Positions 18,382 through 29,540 of a DNA stretch of 64,000 nucleotides are shown piece by piece (the stretch's first letter is position 1; every line of letters begins with the position of its first letter). The translations under genes were made by a program, and so were the position numbers. The notes beneath the pieces were generated by a model, which was not told the DNA's origin, did not search any database, and saw nothing but the letters and a program-made list of their open reading frames with translations. The stretch is from Opitutia bacterium. GTDB lineage: Bacteria > Verrucomicrobiota > Verrucomicrobiia > Opitutales > Opitutaceae. Location: contig JACPIS010000026.1 in the NCBI GenBank assembly GCA_016187925.1, forward strand, positions 1 through 64,000. Reading direction: 5' to 3'.

Positions 18382-19350
18382 TCAAGCGCTCTTTGGGGGT
18401 TCTTGCGGAGAAAGATTGGGCAGCGCCGCGCGGGCGTTTTCCCGGTCGATTTCGATCTGCGCCCGCAGCTCCTCCACCCCGCCAAACTTCCGTTCCGGGC
18501 GCAGGAAACGCAGCCATTGCACGGTCACCTTGTCGCCATAAGCGAGGCTCGTCTCGGCAAGCACATGGACTTCCAACAGCGGCCGCTGCGTGAGCTCCAC
18601 GGTCGGCCGCAGACCGTAGTTGGCCACACCGGGCAGCTTGCGTCCGCCGGGCTCGGTCACGCTCACCGCGTAAACGCCGTAGCGCGGCGCCAACGTCGGC
18701 TCCCAGCGCAGGTTCAGGGTGGGAAAACCGATGGTGCGTCCGAGCTTCCGGCCCGGCTCGATCACGGCCTCGCAAAAATAAGAATACCCGAGCAGCGCGT
18801 TGGCCTGCTCGATCTCGCCGGCCGCCACAAGTTCGCGGACGCGTGAGCTGCTGATCGGAGCGCCGTTGTGGTTCAAACGCGGGGCACTGTAGACCGCGAA
18901 GCCCGCAGCGCGCGCCTCGGCGATCAAAGTCGCGACATCGCCCTCGCGTCCGCGGCCGAAGCGGAAATTTTCGCCGACGTAGACCGCCTCCAGCGCGGGC
19001 AGGTGGGTCTTGAGCAATTGCACGAATTCGCGCGCGGTTGTCCGGGCGAAGCTCGCCGTGAACTCCTGCTCGACGAGAAAATCCAGTCCGAGTCCGCCCA
19101 GCACCTGGCGCTTCATCGCCTGCGGCATGAGCATCCGCGCCGGCTGCTCCGGGCGCAGGATGGCGCTGGGATGCGGCCAAAACGTCAGCACGCCGGCCAG
19201 CCCGCCGCTACGCCGGGCCGAGTGGATGGCCGACTCGATGACGGACTGGTGGCCGAGGTGCACGCCGTCGAACATGCCGATCGCCAGATGAACCGGGCGC
19301 GCGGGCAGCGTCACCCGCGCGAGACCGTCGAACTGGCGCGTCGTGCTCAC
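18382..19350 (-). CDS. ribF: bifunctional riboflavin kinase / FAD synthetase
   Basis: A 322-residue enzyme that phosphorylates riboflavin to FMN and adenylylates FMN to FAD. The N-terminal nucleotidyltransferase motif [11 protein letters not shown] lies near residue 25, ISSSRVRE in the middle, and the kinase motif [11 protein letters not shown] around 205. The start is GTG at 19350, overlapping the truB stop (GTGA), so translation is likely coupled. It is the last gene of the nusA-infB operon. No FMN riboswitch is seen upstream, as expected for an internal operon gene. Confidence 0.95.
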   Translation of the reverse strand: MSTTRQFDGLARVTLPARPVHLAIGMFDGVHLGHQSVIESAIHSARRSGGLAGVLTFWPHPSAILRPEQPARMLMPQAMKRQVLGGLGLDFLVEQEFTASFARTTAREFVQLLKTHLPALEAVYVGENFRFGRGREGDVATLIAEARAAGFAVYSAPRLNHNGAPISSSRVRELVAAGEIEQANALLGYSYFCEAVIEPGRKLGRTIGFPTLNLRWEPTLAPRYGVYAVSVTEPGGRKLPGVANYGLRPTVELTQRPLLEVHVLAETSLAYGDKVTVQWLRFLRPERKFGGVEELRAQIEIDRENARAALPNLSPQEPPKSA

Positions 19351-20075
19351 AGCGCCACGCTCGGCGCCGCCTGATAGACCGGGATCAGCCGTTTCTCGAT
19401 CTCCGGCAGCGGCAGTTCCTGGATCTCAGCCAGCGGCGTGCATTGCCCGATGCTGAACTTGCCGCTGACCGTGCGGCGCAAAGCCGAGAGATGCGCGCCG
19501 CAACCGAGCTTTTGCCCGAGGTCGTGCGCGATGGTGCGCACGTAGGTGCCTTTCGAACAGGCGAGGCGGAAGGTGAGCTTGGGCGAACTGAACGACAGCA
19601 GCTCGAACACCGCCACGCGGATGAAGCGCGGCTCGCGCTCCACTTCCTCGCCCTGCCGCGCCTTCTTGTAGAGCGGCACGCCCCCGATCTTCACCGCCGA
19701 GAACATCGGCGGCGTCTGGTACTGGTCGCCGAGAAAACCCTTCATGGCCTCGTGCACCTGCGCCTCGGTGAGTTCCGGAACCGGGCGCGTCTCCATCACC
19801 TCGCCCTCGGCGTCCTGCGAATTCGTGGTGCTGCCGAGCGTGATCTCGCCTTCGTAAACCTTGTCCTCGCTGATGAGGTATTGGGAGATGCGCGTGGCCT
19901 TGCCGATGAGCATGACGAGCAGGCCGGTGGCCATCGGGTCGAGCGTGCCGGCGTGGCCGATGCGCTGCATCGCCAGCTTGCGGCGCAGGCGGTAGACGAC
20001 GTCGTGCGAGGTCATGCCCGTCGGCTTGTCGACGAGCAGGACACCTTCCATCTCCTTGGCGGGCTTCAAACTCAT
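19347..20075 (-). CDS. truB: tRNA pseudouridine-55 synthase
   Basis: A 242-residue protein that makes pseudouridine 55 in the T-loop of tRNAs. It opens with [17 protein letters not shown], and carries the catalytic Asp46 in [11 protein letters not shown], plus [13 protein letters not shown]. The length is short for TruB, ending shortly after the catalytic fold without a long PUA domain. ATG at 20075 overlaps the nrnA stop by ATGA, and its own stop overlaps the ribF start. Confidence 0.95.
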   Translation of the reverse strand: MSLKPAKEMEGVLLVDKPTGMTSHDVVYRLRRKLAMQRIGHAGTLDPMATGLLVMLIGKATRISQYLISEDKVYEGEITLGSTTNSQDAEGEVMETRPVPELTEAQVHEAMKGFLGDQYQTPPMFSAVKIGGVPLYKKARQGEEVEREPRFIRVAVFELLSFSSPKLTFRLACSKGTYVRTIAHDLGQKLGCGAHLSALRRTVSGKFSIGQCTPLAEIQELPLPEIEKRLIPVYQAAPSVAL

Positions 20076-21073
20076 TTCGGTTGGACCGCATCGTAGGCGG
20101 CCAGTCGCTGAGTGATGGCCGCGAGGAGTTTCGGATAGAAACCGGCCAGCGTGTCGGGAAAATTGAGGCCGGCGGCGCTGGCGTGACCACCGCCGTTGAA
20201 CTGGGCGGCGATCAGGTCCACGCGGTAGGCGGCGTGCTTGGCCCGGAGGCTGGCCTTGATGATGCCCGCCCGCTCCTCGATCAGGACGCCGATCTCGACC
20301 CCATCGACCGAGCGGGAGTAATCGACCAGGCCCTCGGTGTCCTCGACGCTGGCGCCGAGCTGTTCGAAGATGCCGTTGGGCAGCACGCCGATGCAGGCGC
20401 GGCCGCCGCACTCGAACTTGAGCGAGCCGATGTAGTGCTGGAGGAGCTTCAGCTTGCCGGGCGACTCGCGCTCGTAGAGCTCCATGCCGGCCAGCGCCGG
20501 GTCGGCCCCCTGCCCCACGAGATCCGCGCACAGGCTGAAGACGCGGCGCGTGGTGGACGGAAAGCGGAACTGCCCGGTATCGGTCATCAGGCCGGTGTAG
20601 AGCGCCTGCGCCGTGACCGCATCGACCGGCAGGCCGGCATCGAAGAACAAACCGGCCAGCACCTCGGCGGTCGCCGCCGACTTGGTGTCGACGAAGTTGT
20701 GCTTGGCGAAGCCGTCGTTCGACAGGTGGTGGTCGAAACAGCCGAAAGGTTTCGGGTACATCGCCTGGATCTTGTCGCCCGCCCGGCCGTGGTCGGCGCA
20801 GTCGGTGAACAGCGCGATGCGATCGCCATGCTCCATGTCGTCGCGCCGGAAGAAAGGCGTGTCCGCGACCAGAAACTTGATGCGGCGCGGGACGGGATCG
20901 GGATTCATGCACACGGCGTCGATGCTCAACGCGCGCAACACGCGGCAGAGCGCCACCTGCGAACCGATGCAGTCGCCGTCGGGCCGCTGATGACCGATGA
21001 CGATCACGCGCTTGCCTTCGAGCTCATGGAGCAGGACCGCAAAACGCCCGGCGAATTTCGGGTAGTAATTCAT
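20072..21073 (-). CDS. nrnA: DHH-family bifunctional oligoribonuclease / PAP phosphatase
   Basis: A 333-residue DHH/DHHA1 phosphoesterase. Motifs: [20 protein letters not shown], the DHH motif in CFDHHLSND, and C-terminal GGGHASAAG. NrnA enzymes degrade short RNA oligonucleotides and convert pAp to AMP. The gene sits between rbfA and truB, a common arrangement in bacteria lacking the Orn-type nuclease. ATG at 21073 overlaps the rbfA stop, and its stop overlaps truB. Confidence 0.9.
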   Translation of the reverse strand: MNYYPKFAGRFAVLLHELEGKRVIVIGHQRPDGDCIGSQVALCRVLRALSIDAVCMNPDPVPRRIKFLVADTPFFRRDDMEHGDRIALFTDCADHGRAGDKIQAMYPKPFGCFDHHLSNDGFAKHNFVDTKSAATAEVLAGLFFDAGLPVDAVTAQALYTGLMTDTGQFRFPSTTRRVFSLCADLVGQGADPALAGMELYERESPGKLKLLQHYIGSLKFECGGRACIGVLPNGIFEQLGASVEDTEGLVDYSRSVDGVEIGVLIEERAGIIKASLRAKHAAYRVDLIAAQFNGGGHASAAGLNFPDTLAGFYPKLLAAITQRLAAYDAVQPK

Positions 21074-21420
21074 GCCTTCTTGTCGCCCCCGTCGATCTCG
21101 TCGAGCAGCCGCTCGATGCGCAGCGCGCGGGCGCTGGAAGCATCGTGGTGGACCGTCAGCAAGGGCACGTGGCGGATGACGACGTTCTTGGCCACGACCG
21201 AGCGGAGTTCGCTCAACTTGCTGCGCAGCCATTTGCCGGCGCGCTCGGCCGCCTCGGCATCGCCGACGGCCGAAAAGAAAATCTTCGCCTCGCGAAGGTC
21301 GCCGGTGATCTCGACCCCGGAGATGGTGATGGCGGTCGCCTCGCTCGTGTAGCGCTTGCGCAGGTAGGCGCTGATTTCGCGCTGCATCAGCTCATTGACG
21401 CGGAGAAGGCGGTTGCTCAT
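21070..21420 (-). CDS. rbfA: 30S ribosome-binding factor A
   Basis: A 116-residue protein that binds immature 30S subunits and promotes 16S rRNA 5' end maturation. The family pattern is clear: [17 protein letters not shown] at the start, [20 protein letters not shown] in the KH-like fold, and [16 protein letters not shown] near the end. ATG 21420 was chosen over the longer frame, which overlaps infB. It lies 49 bases after the infB stop and overlaps nrnA by ATGA. Confidence 0.93.
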   Translation of the reverse strand: MSNRLLRVNELMQREISAYLRKRYTSEATAITISGVEITGDLREAKIFFSAVGDAEAAERAGKWLRSKLSELRSVVAKNVVIRHVPLLTVHHDASSARALRIERLLDEIDGGDKKA

Positions 21421-21469
21421 GGGAGGCTGGCGGGATGGGACCGAGAGCCGGAGAAAAGTGCGGCCGCGC

Positions 21470-23950
21470 TCAGAGCGAGGCGCGCACCTTCTGGATCTCG
21501 AAGCACTCGATCTTGTCGCCGGGCTTGTAGTCGTCGAAGCCGTCGAGGCGGATGCCGCATTCGAGGCCGGCCCGGACCTCGTTGGCGTCATCCTTGAAGC
21601 GACGAAGTGTGCCGACCTTGCCCTCGTAGAGCGAGTCCTTGCCGCGGCGGACGCGCGCGGTGACGCCGCGGTTGATCTTGCCCTCGGTGACGAGACAGCC
21701 GGCCACGAAACCCTTCGAAACGGGGAAAACCTGGCGCACGTCGGCGACGCCGAGCTTGAGCTCCTTGAGGTCGGGCTCGAGCAGGTCGGCCATCATCTCC
21801 TTCACGCGGTCGCCCAGCTCGTAGATGATCTCGAAGCTCTCGATCGTCACGCCGTGGTGCTTGGCGAGGGCGGAGACGCCGTTCTCCTGCTTGGTGTTGA
21901 AACCGATGAGGACGGCCTTCGAGGCGCTGGCCATGAGGACGTCGTTCTTGCTGATGATGCCCACGTCGGCGGCGACGATATCGAGCTTCACCTTGGCGCT
22001 CTTGATGCCTTCGAGGACGTTGCGCACGGCCTCGACGGAGCCGAACACGTCGGACTTGAGGACGACGCGGAGCACCTTCTCCTGCGTGGCGGCGATGTTG
22101 GCGAAGAGTGCGTCGAGCGAGGTATCCTTCGGCACGGCGGCGGCGGTGACCGCCTCCTTCTTGACGCGGTGCTCCTCGTCCTCGGCGAGGTTTTCCGCCT
22201 CGCGGGCGTTCTTGACCGCCTGGAACTTGGCGCCGGAGTCCGGCGTGCCGGACCAGCCGATGACGCGCACCGGCATGGAAGGCGGGGCCTCCTTGAGGTT
22301 CTGGCCCTGGTCGTCGAACATCGCGCGCACCTTGGCCCAGTGCGGGCCGCACACGATGGCGTCGCCGACGCGGAGCGTGCCGCGCTGGACGATGACGGTG
22401 GCCAGCGGACCGCGGCCCACGTCGACCTGCGACTCGATGACGATGCCGCTGGCCTCGGCCTTCGGGTTGGCCTTGAGCTCCAGCACGTCGGCCTGGAGGA
22501 GAATCATTTCGAGGAGCTCGGTGATGCCCTGCCCCTTGATCGCCGCCACCGGCACGGTGACGGTCTCGCCGCCCCAGTCTTCGGGCGCGATCTGGCGCTC
22601 CTGCATCTGGGTCTTCACGCGATCGAGGTTGGCGCCCTTCACGTCCATCTTGTTGACGGCGACCATGAGCGCGACCTTCGCGTCCTTGGCGTGCTGCAGG
22701 GCCTCGTCGGTCTGCGGCATGAAGCCGTCGTCCGCCGCGACCACAAGGACCGCGATGTCGGTGACGTTGGCGCCGCGGGCGCGCATCTTGGAGAATGCCG
22801 CGTGGCCGGGGGTGTCGAGGAAAGTGATCTTCCGGCCGTTGTGCTCGACCTGGTAGGCGCCGATGTGCTGTGTGATGCCGCCCGCCTCGCCGGCGGCGAC
22901 GTTGGCCTTGCGGATGGCGTCGAGCAGCGAGGTCTTGCCGTGGTCGACGTGACCGAGAATGCAGACGACCGGCGGACGCGGCGCGAGATTCTTAAGGTCT
23001 TCCTCGCGCGCCTTGTCCTCCTTGCTCTTCTTCGCGTCCTCCTTCTTGGCGGCGACGGTGGCGGCGGGCTGGGCCTCGCCGCGATGCTTGATATCGAGCA
23101 GGAAGCCGTGTTTCTCGGCGAGCTTGGTGGCAACCGTCTCGTCGATGGACTGGTTCATCGACGCGAAGATGCTCATCTCCATGAGCTCGGAGATCAGCTT
23201 GAAGGGCTTCAGGCCCAGCGCGACGGCGAAGTCGCGCACGATGATCGGCGGCTTGGCATGGATGATCTTCACCCCGCCTTCTTCCGTCACCGTGACAGAC
23301 GACGGCGCAGGCGCCATCGGGGGAGTCGGCGGAGCCTTGACCGAAGGACTGGGCGGAACGCCCGGAGCCGGGCGCGCGGCCGGAGCGGGGACCGGCGGTG
23401 GCGCGAGCGGCGCCTTGGCCATGGGGGCCGGAGGCGGCAGCGGGGCCGACTTCACGACCGCGGCGGGAGCCGGAGCCGGCTTGGGCGCGGGAAGGGGGGC
23501 CGGCGCAACGACGCGGGCGGCGAGCGGCGGAGGTGGCGGAGCGGACTTCACCACCGGAGCGGGCGGCGGAGGCTTGGGCGCGGCCACGACGGCCGGCGCA
23601 GGAGCCGGGGCCGGCGCAATCGCAGCGGAAGCCGCCGCACGCGCGGCGGCAGCGACCTTGGCCGCCTCTTCCTTCTCGCGCACGACGTCCTGAGCGGACT
23701 TCACGAACACCCCGGCGGGCAATCTGACCTGCGAAACCTCGGGCACAGCGGGAGACGGCTCGGCGGCCGGCACGGCGACGGGCGCCTTGGCGGCGAATTC
23801 CTTGTCGATCTCATCGACGTAGATGTTGGCGACGGTACTCGAGACCGACTTGGTGTCCGCGGACACGTAGCCACGCTCCTTGAGCAAGGTCAGCATGTCC
23901 TTGCCCTCCATGTTATGGCGCTTGGCGAGTTCGTGGATGCGGATGCTCAT
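21470..23950 (-). CDS. infB: translation initiation factor IF-2
   Basis: An 826-residue GTPase that delivers initiator tRNA to the 30S subunit. N-terminal IF2_N-like helices ([18 protein letters not shown]), a long Ala/Pro-rich linker (about 60-230), a second N-domain around 245-320, then the G domain with GHVDHGKTS (about 332), DTPGHAAF and NKMD, and the C-terminal domains II-IV. The Ala/Pro linker is typical for GC-rich genomes. It lies 33 bases downstream of nusA. Confidence 0.97.
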   Translation of the reverse strand: MSIRIHELAKRHNMEGKDMLTLLKERGYVSADTKSVSSTVANIYVDEIDKEFAAKAPVAVPAAEPSPAVPEVSQVRLPAGVFVKSAQDVVREKEEAAKVAAAARAAASAAIAPAPAPAPAVVAAPKPPPPAPVVKSAPPPPPLAARVVAPAPLPAPKPAPAPAAVVKSAPLPPPAPMAKAPLAPPPVPAPAARPAPGVPPSPSVKAPPTPPMAPAPSSVTVTEEGGVKIIHAKPPIIVRDFAVALGLKPFKLISELMEMSIFASMNQSIDETVATKLAEKHGFLLDIKHRGEAQPAATVAAKKEDAKKSKEDKAREEDLKNLAPRPPVVCILGHVDHGKTSLLDAIRKANVAAGEAGGITQHIGAYQVEHNGRKITFLDTPGHAAFSKMRARGANVTDIAVLVVAADDGFMPQTDEALQHAKDAKVALMVAVNKMDVKGANLDRVKTQMQERQIAPEDWGGETVTVPVAAIKGQGITELLEMILLQADVLELKANPKAEASGIVIESQVDVGRGPLATVIVQRGTLRVGDAIVCGPHWAKVRAMFDDQGQNLKEAPPSMPVRVIGWSGTPDSGAKFQAVKNAREAENLAEDEEHRVKKEAVTAAAVPKDTSLDALFANIAATQEKVLRVVLKSDVFGSVEAVRNVLEGIKSAKVKLDIVAADVGIISKNDVLMASASKAVLIGFNTKQENGVSALAKHHGVTIESFEIIYELGDRVKEMMADLLEPDLKELKLGVADVRQVFPVSKGFVAGCLVTEGKINRGVTARVRRGKDSLYEGKVGTLRRFKDDANEVRAGLECGIRLDGFDDYKPGDKIECFEIQKVRASL

Positions 23951-23983
23951 TCAGTGGTGTCGGATGTGTAGGTGATAAAATTC

Positions 23984-25216
23984 TCAGGCCTGGGCGCCGG
24001 AGACCTTGGCGATGACGCCGTCGGCCTCTTCCTGCGTGAAGCCGGCCTCGACGAGATCGCCCGCCTCGACGCCCTCGAAGGCGCCTGGCGAGTTGATGCC
24101 GTGCGCGACGAGGCGCTCGGCGATGGATTTGTCGAAACCGAAAGCGGAAACGAGCGCACCGATGGCCTGCGCCCGCGGGTCGGAGGCGGTGGCCTTCCAC
24201 TCCTCGATGTCGAGGCGCCAGCCGACGAGGCGCGAGGTGAGGCGCGCGTTCTGGCCCTTGCGGCCGATGGCGACCGCGAGGTCCTCGTTGGCCACCCGCA
24301 CGAGCATGCGCTTGTTCTTTTCGTCGAGCACGATTTCGCGCGGGACGGCGGGCTTGAGCGCCTCGACGAGCATCTCCTTCGGGTCGGCGTGATACGGAAT
24401 GATGTCGATCTTCTCGCCGCCGAGCTCGCGCACGATGCTCTTCACGCGGGCGCCACGGGCGCCGACGCACGCGCCGACCGGATCGACCTTGGAGTCGGTG
24501 CTGGTGACGGCGATCTTGGTGCGGTAGCCGGGCTCGCGGGCAAAGGCCTCGATCTTGACGGTGCCGTCGGCGATCTCGGTGACCTCGAGTTCAAACAGGC
24601 GGCGGACAAACTTGGGGGTCGCGCGGCTGAGGATGACCTCGGGGCCGCGGCTGCTGTTCTCGATCTCGAGCAGCAGGCAGCGGATGCGCTCGCCGGGGGC
24701 GTACTCCTCGCCGGGAACCTGTTCCTTGCCGGGCATGACGGCCTCGGCCTTGCCGAGGTCGATGAAGAGGTCGTTGCGCTCGCGACGGCGGACGGTGCCG
24801 CTGACGATGTCGCCCACGGAGTCCTTGAAGTCGTCGTAGATGCGCTCCTTCTCGAACTGCCGGAGTTTTTGCATGATCGCCTGGCGGGCGGTCTGCGCGG
24901 CGATGCGTCCGAGATAGGACGGATCGATCTCCTTTTCGATGAGTTCACCGAGCGCGGCCCCGTGCTTGAAGACCTGCGCCTTCTCGATGTGGATCTCCTT
25001 CTTCGGATCGGAAACGGAATCGACCACCTTCATGATGGCCCAGGCCTTGAGCTGGCCGTTCTTGGGGTTGATCTCGATCTTGAGCTCCTGACCCGAATTC
25101 ACGCCCTTCAACGCGGCCGTTTTGATCGCGTTGACGATGGCGGAGATCATATCGGCACGGGGAATGCCTTTCTCCTTCTCCATGTATTCGAGGACGGACA
25201 GGATTTCGCTGCTCAT
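23984..25216 (-). CDS. nusA: transcription termination/antitermination protein NusA
   Basis: A 410-residue protein that binds RNA polymerase and nascent RNA. The N-terminal domain is followed by an S1 domain ([21 protein letters not shown]), then KH domains ([42 protein letters not shown]) and one short C-terminal helix-hairpin-helix (ITLQEE-type pattern [14 protein letters not shown]). ATG at 25216 fits the family start. The rimP gene, usually just upstream, is absent here; the next gene upstream encodes a DUF2851 protein. Confidence 0.96.
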   Translation of the reverse strand: MSSEILSVLEYMEKEKGIPRADMISAIVNAIKTAALKGVNSGQELKIEINPKNGQLKAWAIMKVVDSVSDPKKEIHIEKAQVFKHGAALGELIEKEIDPSYLGRIAAQTARQAIMQKLRQFEKERIYDDFKDSVGDIVSGTVRRRERNDLFIDLGKAEAVMPGKEQVPGEEYAPGERIRCLLLEIENSSRGPEVILSRATPKFVRRLFELEVTEIADGTVKIEAFAREPGYRTKIAVTSTDSKVDPVGACVGARGARVKSIVRELGGEKIDIIPYHADPKEMLVEALKPAVPREIVLDEKNKRMLVRVANEDLAVAIGRKGQNARLTSRLVGWRLDIEEWKATASDPRAQAIGALVSAFGFDKSIAERLVAHGINSPGAFEGVEAGDLVEAGFTQEEADGVIAKVSGAQA

Positions 25217-25351
25217 GATGTGTGTAGAATTGTGAGGAAAAAAAAAGCGGACCCGAGGGCCCACTTCTAATAGGAAAGTGAACTTTGACTGGGGGACAAA
25301 ATTAGGGTGCGGCGCAAACGCTTGTCAAGCCCCGCGCCAGACCCCACGAAA

Positions 25352-26557
25352 TCAGGAACTTGCGCGCGCCTCGCGATCCAATACCCACCCCAGCAAACCC
25401 TGGCCCAAACCATGGCAAAGCGGGTGTTCCCGGTCGTCCGCCAACCCCAGCCGCCGCAGCGCCCGCCTAATGGCATCGGGCACGTCCCCTAGGTACCAGT
25501 GGAACCAGTGCGCGGACAAGTCGCGGCCGGTCTCGGCTGCGGCCAGGGGCAACAGACCGTCACAAGCCAAAGTATCGAGTCGCGAGCCGCCCACGGCGCC
25601 ACCGCAAACTTCTCGGAGCAATCGGTCGCGCAGCGACGGCAGTTGCAGCGCGAGGCGCGAGGCCTTGGTGGCATCCGTCGAGGGCGGCACCGGCATGGTT
25701 TCCGCCATTGAGCGCCAGCGCTCGGGCCAGTCCGGGCACGCGCGAGCCCACCGCTGGTATTGGCGCAGCCGGGTCAGGGGTTGGTTGGCGGGCCGCACGC
25801 CGTGCATGAGCCAGCGGTCCCGGCCCTCGGCCCAAAGCACAGCGGCATCGGCCGATTCGCCCCAGTCACCCAACGGATGGCGCGCGGCGATCTCCAGCAT
25901 GGGAGCCCGGTTGTGTCGGTAACCGAGAATCTCCAGCGCCGTATGATGCGCTGCATCGGACCAACCTAGTTTGTTGATCCGCCGCCGGGCAAAATGCAGC
26001 TTCTGTCTCCACCGAGCACGAGCCCGGGCATCCAAGGCCTCACGAATTTCCGAGAGCGGTTGCGCCGAAAGTTCGGCGAATTGACGCCAGTCGTCCCGCG
26101 CCGTGAGCGTCTCCAACGCATCGTCGGCTGCGTATTCCTCCAAGTCGCGATGCAGCAGCGGCAGGAGAATCAGCGTCGGCAACTCGGCTCCGTCGGCCCG
26201 ACGCGCCGGAGTCGCTTGATCAGGCGGAAAGAGCACGACATGCAGGACCACGTTGGCGTAGGTCGGGTTGGTGGCATGACCATGGGCCGTCCAATCCGAG
26301 GCGTGAAAATGGACCTCGACCTCTCCCCTCACCTCGCGACCAGCGATCCGGAGGTGCGCCTCGCGGAAATCCGGGCCGCCGAGGAGATTCCACGCGCCCG
26401 GCGACACAATCTCCAAGGACCGCCCATCGGCGAGTCGGGCGCCGGTTTGCACGAAGTCGCCGTGCAGCCAGATTTTCTGCAGGACCTTTTCGGCAATCGT
26501 GAACGGGCCGTACAGGCCCTGGAACTCGGCAACAGCGGTGGATTTGGAAGGAGCCAT
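25352..26557 (-). CDS. DUF2851 family protein
   Basis: A protein of about 401 residues matching, by eye, the DUF2851 family of unknown function: VLQKIWLHGDFVQTGARLADGR at the N-terminus, SPGAWNLLGGPDFREAHLRI, EVHFHASDW and NVVLHVV. No signal peptide or membrane segment. I chose the ATG at 26557 because the N-terminal family region starts just after it; ATG 26605 would add 16 residues. It is divergent from tRNA-Ser and lies 135 bases upstream of nusA. Confidence 0.8.
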   Translation of the reverse strand: MAPSKSTAVAEFQGLYGPFTIAEKVLQKIWLHGDFVQTGARLADGRSLEIVSPGAWNLLGGPDFREAHLRIAGREVRGEVEVHFHASDWTAHGHATNPTYANVVLHVVLFPPDQATPARRADGAELPTLILLPLLHRDLEEYAADDALETLTARDDWRQFAELSAQPLSEIREALDARARARWRQKLHFARRRINKLGWSDAAHHTALEILGYRHNRAPMLEIAARHPLGDWGESADAAVLWAEGRDRWLMHGVRPANQPLTRLRQYQRWARACPDWPERWRSMAETMPVPPSTDATKASRLALQLPSLRDRLLREVCGGAVGGSRLDTLACDGLLPLAAAETGRDLSAHWFHWYLGDVPDAIRRALRRLGLADDREHPLCHGLGQGLLGWVLDREARASS

Positions 26558-26660
26558 GGCGGGATTGCGCCGCTGGCCCGCGCGGCTGATTTGCTGACTC
26601 GACACTTGGCAAACTCCGCCCAGCCTGCGAGGAGAAACAACGGCCGAGCGTTTCGTTCAC

Positions 26661-26748
26661 GGAAGGGTGGCAGAGTGGTCTATCGCGGCGGTCTTGAAAA
26701 CCGCTGAGCCGCAAGGCTCCGGGGGTTCGAATCCCTCCCCTTCCGCCA
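26661..26748 (+). tRNA. tRNA-Ser (anticodon TGA)
   Basis: An 88-base class II tRNA. Acceptor GGAAGGG pairs with CCCTTCC, the anticodon stem GCGGT/ACCGC encloses CTTGAAA (anticodon TGA, Ser), the long variable arm GAGCCGCAAGGCTC is self-complementary, the T-arm is GGGGGTTCGAATCCCTC, and CCA is encoded. Confidence 0.95.
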
Positions 26749-26770
26749 CTTCTGCTTTCACGACGGAAAC

Positions 26771-26806
26771 AAAAAAGCCCTCCGCGCCTTGGGCGCAGGA
26801 GGGCAA
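26771..26806 (-). terminator. intrinsic terminator of the zinc-peptidase gene
   Basis: GCCCTCCGCGCC pairs with GGCGCAGGAGGGC with a single-base bulge, and on the minus strand the stem is followed by TTTTTT. It lies just after the stop of the YugP-like gene and also closes the region behind tRNA-Ser. Confidence 0.8.
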
Positions 26807-26831
26807 AGAATGCCCGGGGCTGACGCCCCGC

Positions 26832-27563
26832 TCAATCGTCGCGGCGGCCGCCGGTCAGGATGAGCAGCAGGTAGAGCAAATTACCGAGGGTGGAGACAAA
26901 GGCGGCCACGTAGGTCAGGGCCGCTGCGTCCAGCGTCTCGTTCACTCCGTGCATCTCGTCGGCGTCCACGATGCCGAGATTCACGAGCTGCGCCTTTGCG
27001 CGGGAGGAGGCGTCGAACTCGACCGGAAGAGTCACCAATTGAAAGAGCGCGATAACCACCAGGGCGACAACGCCCAGCTGAAGGATCATAATGCCGAGGG
27101 CCTTCGCACCGAGGAGCGAAGCCAGCAGGATGCCGAAACTCAACACGCCCCACGCAACCGGCGACGCGATCTGCACCGCCGGCACCATGACTTGGCGGAA
27201 TTTCATCATGGAGTAACCGACCTTTTGCTGGATGGCGTGGCCGGCCTCGTGTGCGGAGACCCCGAGCGCGGCGAGGCTCGTGCCATTGTAGTTGTGCTCC
27301 GAAAGAGCCAGGCGCTTGTGCGTCGGGTCAAAGTGGTCCGTGAGCTGCCCCTCGACCGGGACGATTTCCACATCGTGGATGCCGGCGCTTTCGAGCACGG
27401 CCTGAGCCGCCTCGCGGCCGGTGATGCCGCCGCGCGACGGAATTTGGACATTCTTGTTGTAGGTGCTCGAAACGCGCATCTGCGCATAGAGGCCGAAGAG
27501 CAAGGGAACGATGATAAGGATGATCCAGATGAGCATGGTGAAAAGGGTGAGTTGAACTGCCAT
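26832..27563 (-). CDS. YugP-type zinc metallopeptidase (PF04298)
   Basis: A 243-residue membrane protein with one N-terminal hydrophobic segment ([22 protein letters not shown]), the zinc-binding motif HEAGH in [13 protein letters not shown], and further membrane helices in the C-terminal half. The pattern [20 protein letters not shown] and [17 protein letters not shown] is typical of the YugP/DUF-like neutral zinc metallopeptidases. Role unknown; probably membrane protein quality control. ATG 27563 was chosen because it directly precedes the membrane helix. It follows the TonB receptor gene by 86 bases. Confidence 0.88.
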   Translation of the reverse strand: MAVQLTLFTMLIWIILIIVPLLFGLYAQMRVSSTYNKNVQIPSRGGITGREAAQAVLESAGIHDVEIVPVEGQLTDHFDPTHKRLALSEHNYNGTSLAALGVSAHEAGHAIQQKVGYSMMKFRQVMVPAVQIASPVAWGVLSFGILLASLLGAKALGIMILQLGVVALVVIALFQLVTLPVEFDASSRAKAQLVNLGIVDADEMHGVNETLDAAALTYVAAFVSTLGNLLYLLLILTGGRRDD

Positions 27564-27649
27564 CAAAGTCCGACTGTTGTCCGTTTTTTCCAGCGAAAAA
27601 CACGCGGCTGGAAACGGCCAGACTGCTTGTAAGGTGACTCTCTCTTCTT

Positions 27650-29503
27650 CTACCAACGCCAAGCTACACCCAGCGCAACCTGCCGACGACCGGCGGGTAC
27701 CGCCGGCACGTCCTGATAGTCGCTGTCCCACAGGTTGTCCACCTGGAGGGAAAACTCCCAGCCCCGCAGCTGCGGAGGCAGGTAATACAGGCCGAGCGAG
27801 GAAAGAATCGCGCTGTCCCCGCCAACGGTACGCAACGGGTTCTCCTGTTGAACACGGAATTCGTTGTCCGAGCGAAGCTCCAGTCCTCTCCCCAAGCGCA
27901 AAGTCACCGCCGCCGTCAGACGATGCCGGGCGAAGTTCAGGGCGTAGAAACTGGCATCGACCGCCGCCGGCCCGTAGTCGGCGTCCTTGTGCAGCCAGGT
28001 GTAGCCGAGCACCACGTCGTAGCGGCGCGTGCGGCGGCTGGCGACGAACTCGAAACCCATCGTGCGGACGTTCACCGGATTGGCGGTACGGGCGGTGACT
28101 CCGCGACGGAATGTCCAATCCACGAGATCATCGTCCCAGCGATGGAAAACCGCCGCCTCGACATTCCAGTCTCCGGCCTTGCGCCTGGAGCCGAGTTCAA
28201 GGTTGCGGCTGGTTTCACGACCCAGACTTTGATTGCCGCGGAAGAGGCCGGACGTCGCACTCGACTTCAAGGCCGTATACGTCGGCAGCTGGGTGCTCTC
28301 GGCGTACTCCAAGTAGTACTGCTCCTGCGAACTGCGCTGCCAAATCGCAGCCAACACAGGTGAGACCGCCGCCTTGGCTTCATCGGAATCGTCGTAGGCC
28401 GCGCCGCCGCGGAGCGTCAGGCTGCCTTGCGCGAGGGCAAAGGTGCGCTCGGGAACAAGCGAGAACTTGTAGTAACTGCGCGCATTGAACGGCCCGTACG
28501 TCAGCGAGGTGGAGCGCAGCCCATCGCGCATGTATTGCGCCGAAAAGGCCACGGCACCCGAGTCGAACTGCCGCCAGCCGTTCACAGCCCCGCCCCGGAC
28601 CCAGGTTGAGTGCTGGAAGGGATTCGAGGCCCCGGGTACGGCGCGGTTGAACTCGTAGTCGTCTTTGTTCCGCCGGTAATAGGCGCCTGCCTCCAGGCGA
28701 TTGCCCGCACCATCCGCCCAACGATGATTGGCCGCGATCAGAACCGTCTGGAGGTTCTCGCTCTCATTGAAACCGAACGGCGTGTAGAGATTGGGCCAGC
28801 CGAAGAATTTGTGCTGATAACCGGCGTACAGATCCGTCTGCGTACGGTCGCCGCGCAACTGCACCCGCCCGCCAATGCGCTGAAAATCCTGATCACCGAA
28901 CGGCCGCGAGCCATCCGACGCGGAGCGCGCCCATTCGACGTCTCCCGCGAGGGTCAGATCCGCCAGCTTCGCCGGAGCAAGCCCACCTTGGTAGTAGCTC
29001 TGCCGGTTGTAACCGTAATCGCCAGCCGCCAAGGCCAGCTCGCTGCGTGCGTCGATGGCGCCCCATCCATAGCTCACCGTGCCTACGCCGGCATTGAACC
29101 CTGCGAGGGCGTTGGCCGTCCCGGTCAGCACCTTGGACGCAGACAACATCGCGGGAGCGATCGGAAGCTCGGCGAAATAGTGCCCGGTTTGCGGATCGTA
29201 GAGGGCAAACGCACCCACTTTGAAGCCAGTGCTCTCAAAGATTCCCCCGCGGATGGTAACATCTGCCTGGGCCTCGGCGAGATTGCGGGACTGCACGTCG
29301 ACCCGCGGCTCGAAGCGCAGACCTGAGATCGCCATGGGGATCGAACCGACCGGCTCCTGATTCGCCACCTGTTGGGACAGCACATGATAGTCCGGCAGTG
29401 AGACGATCCCCTCGTCGGTCTGGGCCTGCAGCGGAGTAGCCGTGCTGGCGCCGGCCAACGCGGTCGAGATCAGGAAAGTCTTCACGGTATTCAAGCGACG
29501 CAT
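27650..29503 (-). CDS. TonB-dependent receptor, BtuB-like size
   Basis: A 617-residue receptor with signal peptide (FLISTALAGASTATPLQAQ), a compact plug (DVTIRGGIFESTGFKVGAF; VLTGTANALAGFNAGVGTVSYGW) and a barrel ending in GVAWRW, a terminal aromatic. Size and plug order resemble vitamin- or metal-chelate receptors more than the 936-residue carbohydrate receptor at 11.6-14.5 kb. No cobalamin riboswitch fits in the 82-base gap upstream; there is only a 9-bp inverted repeat next to the start. Substrate cannot be assigned. Confidence 0.85.
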   Translation of the reverse strand: MRRLNTVKTFLISTALAGASTATPLQAQTDEGIVSLPDYHVLSQQVANQEPVGSIPMAISGLRFEPRVDVQSRNLAEAQADVTIRGGIFESTGFKVGAFALYDPQTGHYFAELPIAPAMLSASKVLTGTANALAGFNAGVGTVSYGWGAIDARSELALAAGDYGYNRQSYYQGGLAPAKLADLTLAGDVEWARSASDGSRPFGDQDFQRIGGRVQLRGDRTQTDLYAGYQHKFFGWPNLYTPFGFNESENLQTVLIAANHRWADGAGNRLEAGAYYRRNKDDYEFNRAVPGASNPFQHSTWVRGGAVNGWRQFDSGAVAFSAQYMRDGLRSTSLTYGPFNARSYYKFSLVPERTFALAQGSLTLRGGAAYDDSDEAKAAVSPVLAAIWQRSSQEQYYLEYAESTQLPTYTALKSSATSGLFRGNQSLGRETSRNLELGSRRKAGDWNVEAAVFHRWDDDLVDWTFRRGVTARTANPVNVRTMGFEFVASRRTRRYDVVLGYTWLHKDADYGPAAVDASFYALNFARHRLTAAVTLRLGRGLELRSDNEFRVQQENPLRTVGGDSAILSSLGLYYLPPQLRGWEFSLQVDNLWDSDYQDVPAVPAGRRQVALGVAWRW

Positions 29504-29505
29504 AA

Positions 29506-29533
29506 GTTAAGCTGTCAGTGAAACCAGCTTAAC
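29506..29533. promoter_or_regulatory. 9-bp inverted repeat next to TonB-receptor start
   Basis: GTTAAGCTG (29506-29514) and CAGCTTAAC (29525-29533) are exact reverse complements around 10 bases, three bases upstream of the receptor start codon. It could be an operator or a translation-blocking hairpin. Confidence 0.4.
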
Positions 29534-29540
29534 CTGCGAG

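Noticed and set aside
19351-19420. FMN riboswitch before ribF
   Set aside because: ribF is inside an operon with overlapping starts; there is no upstream leader.
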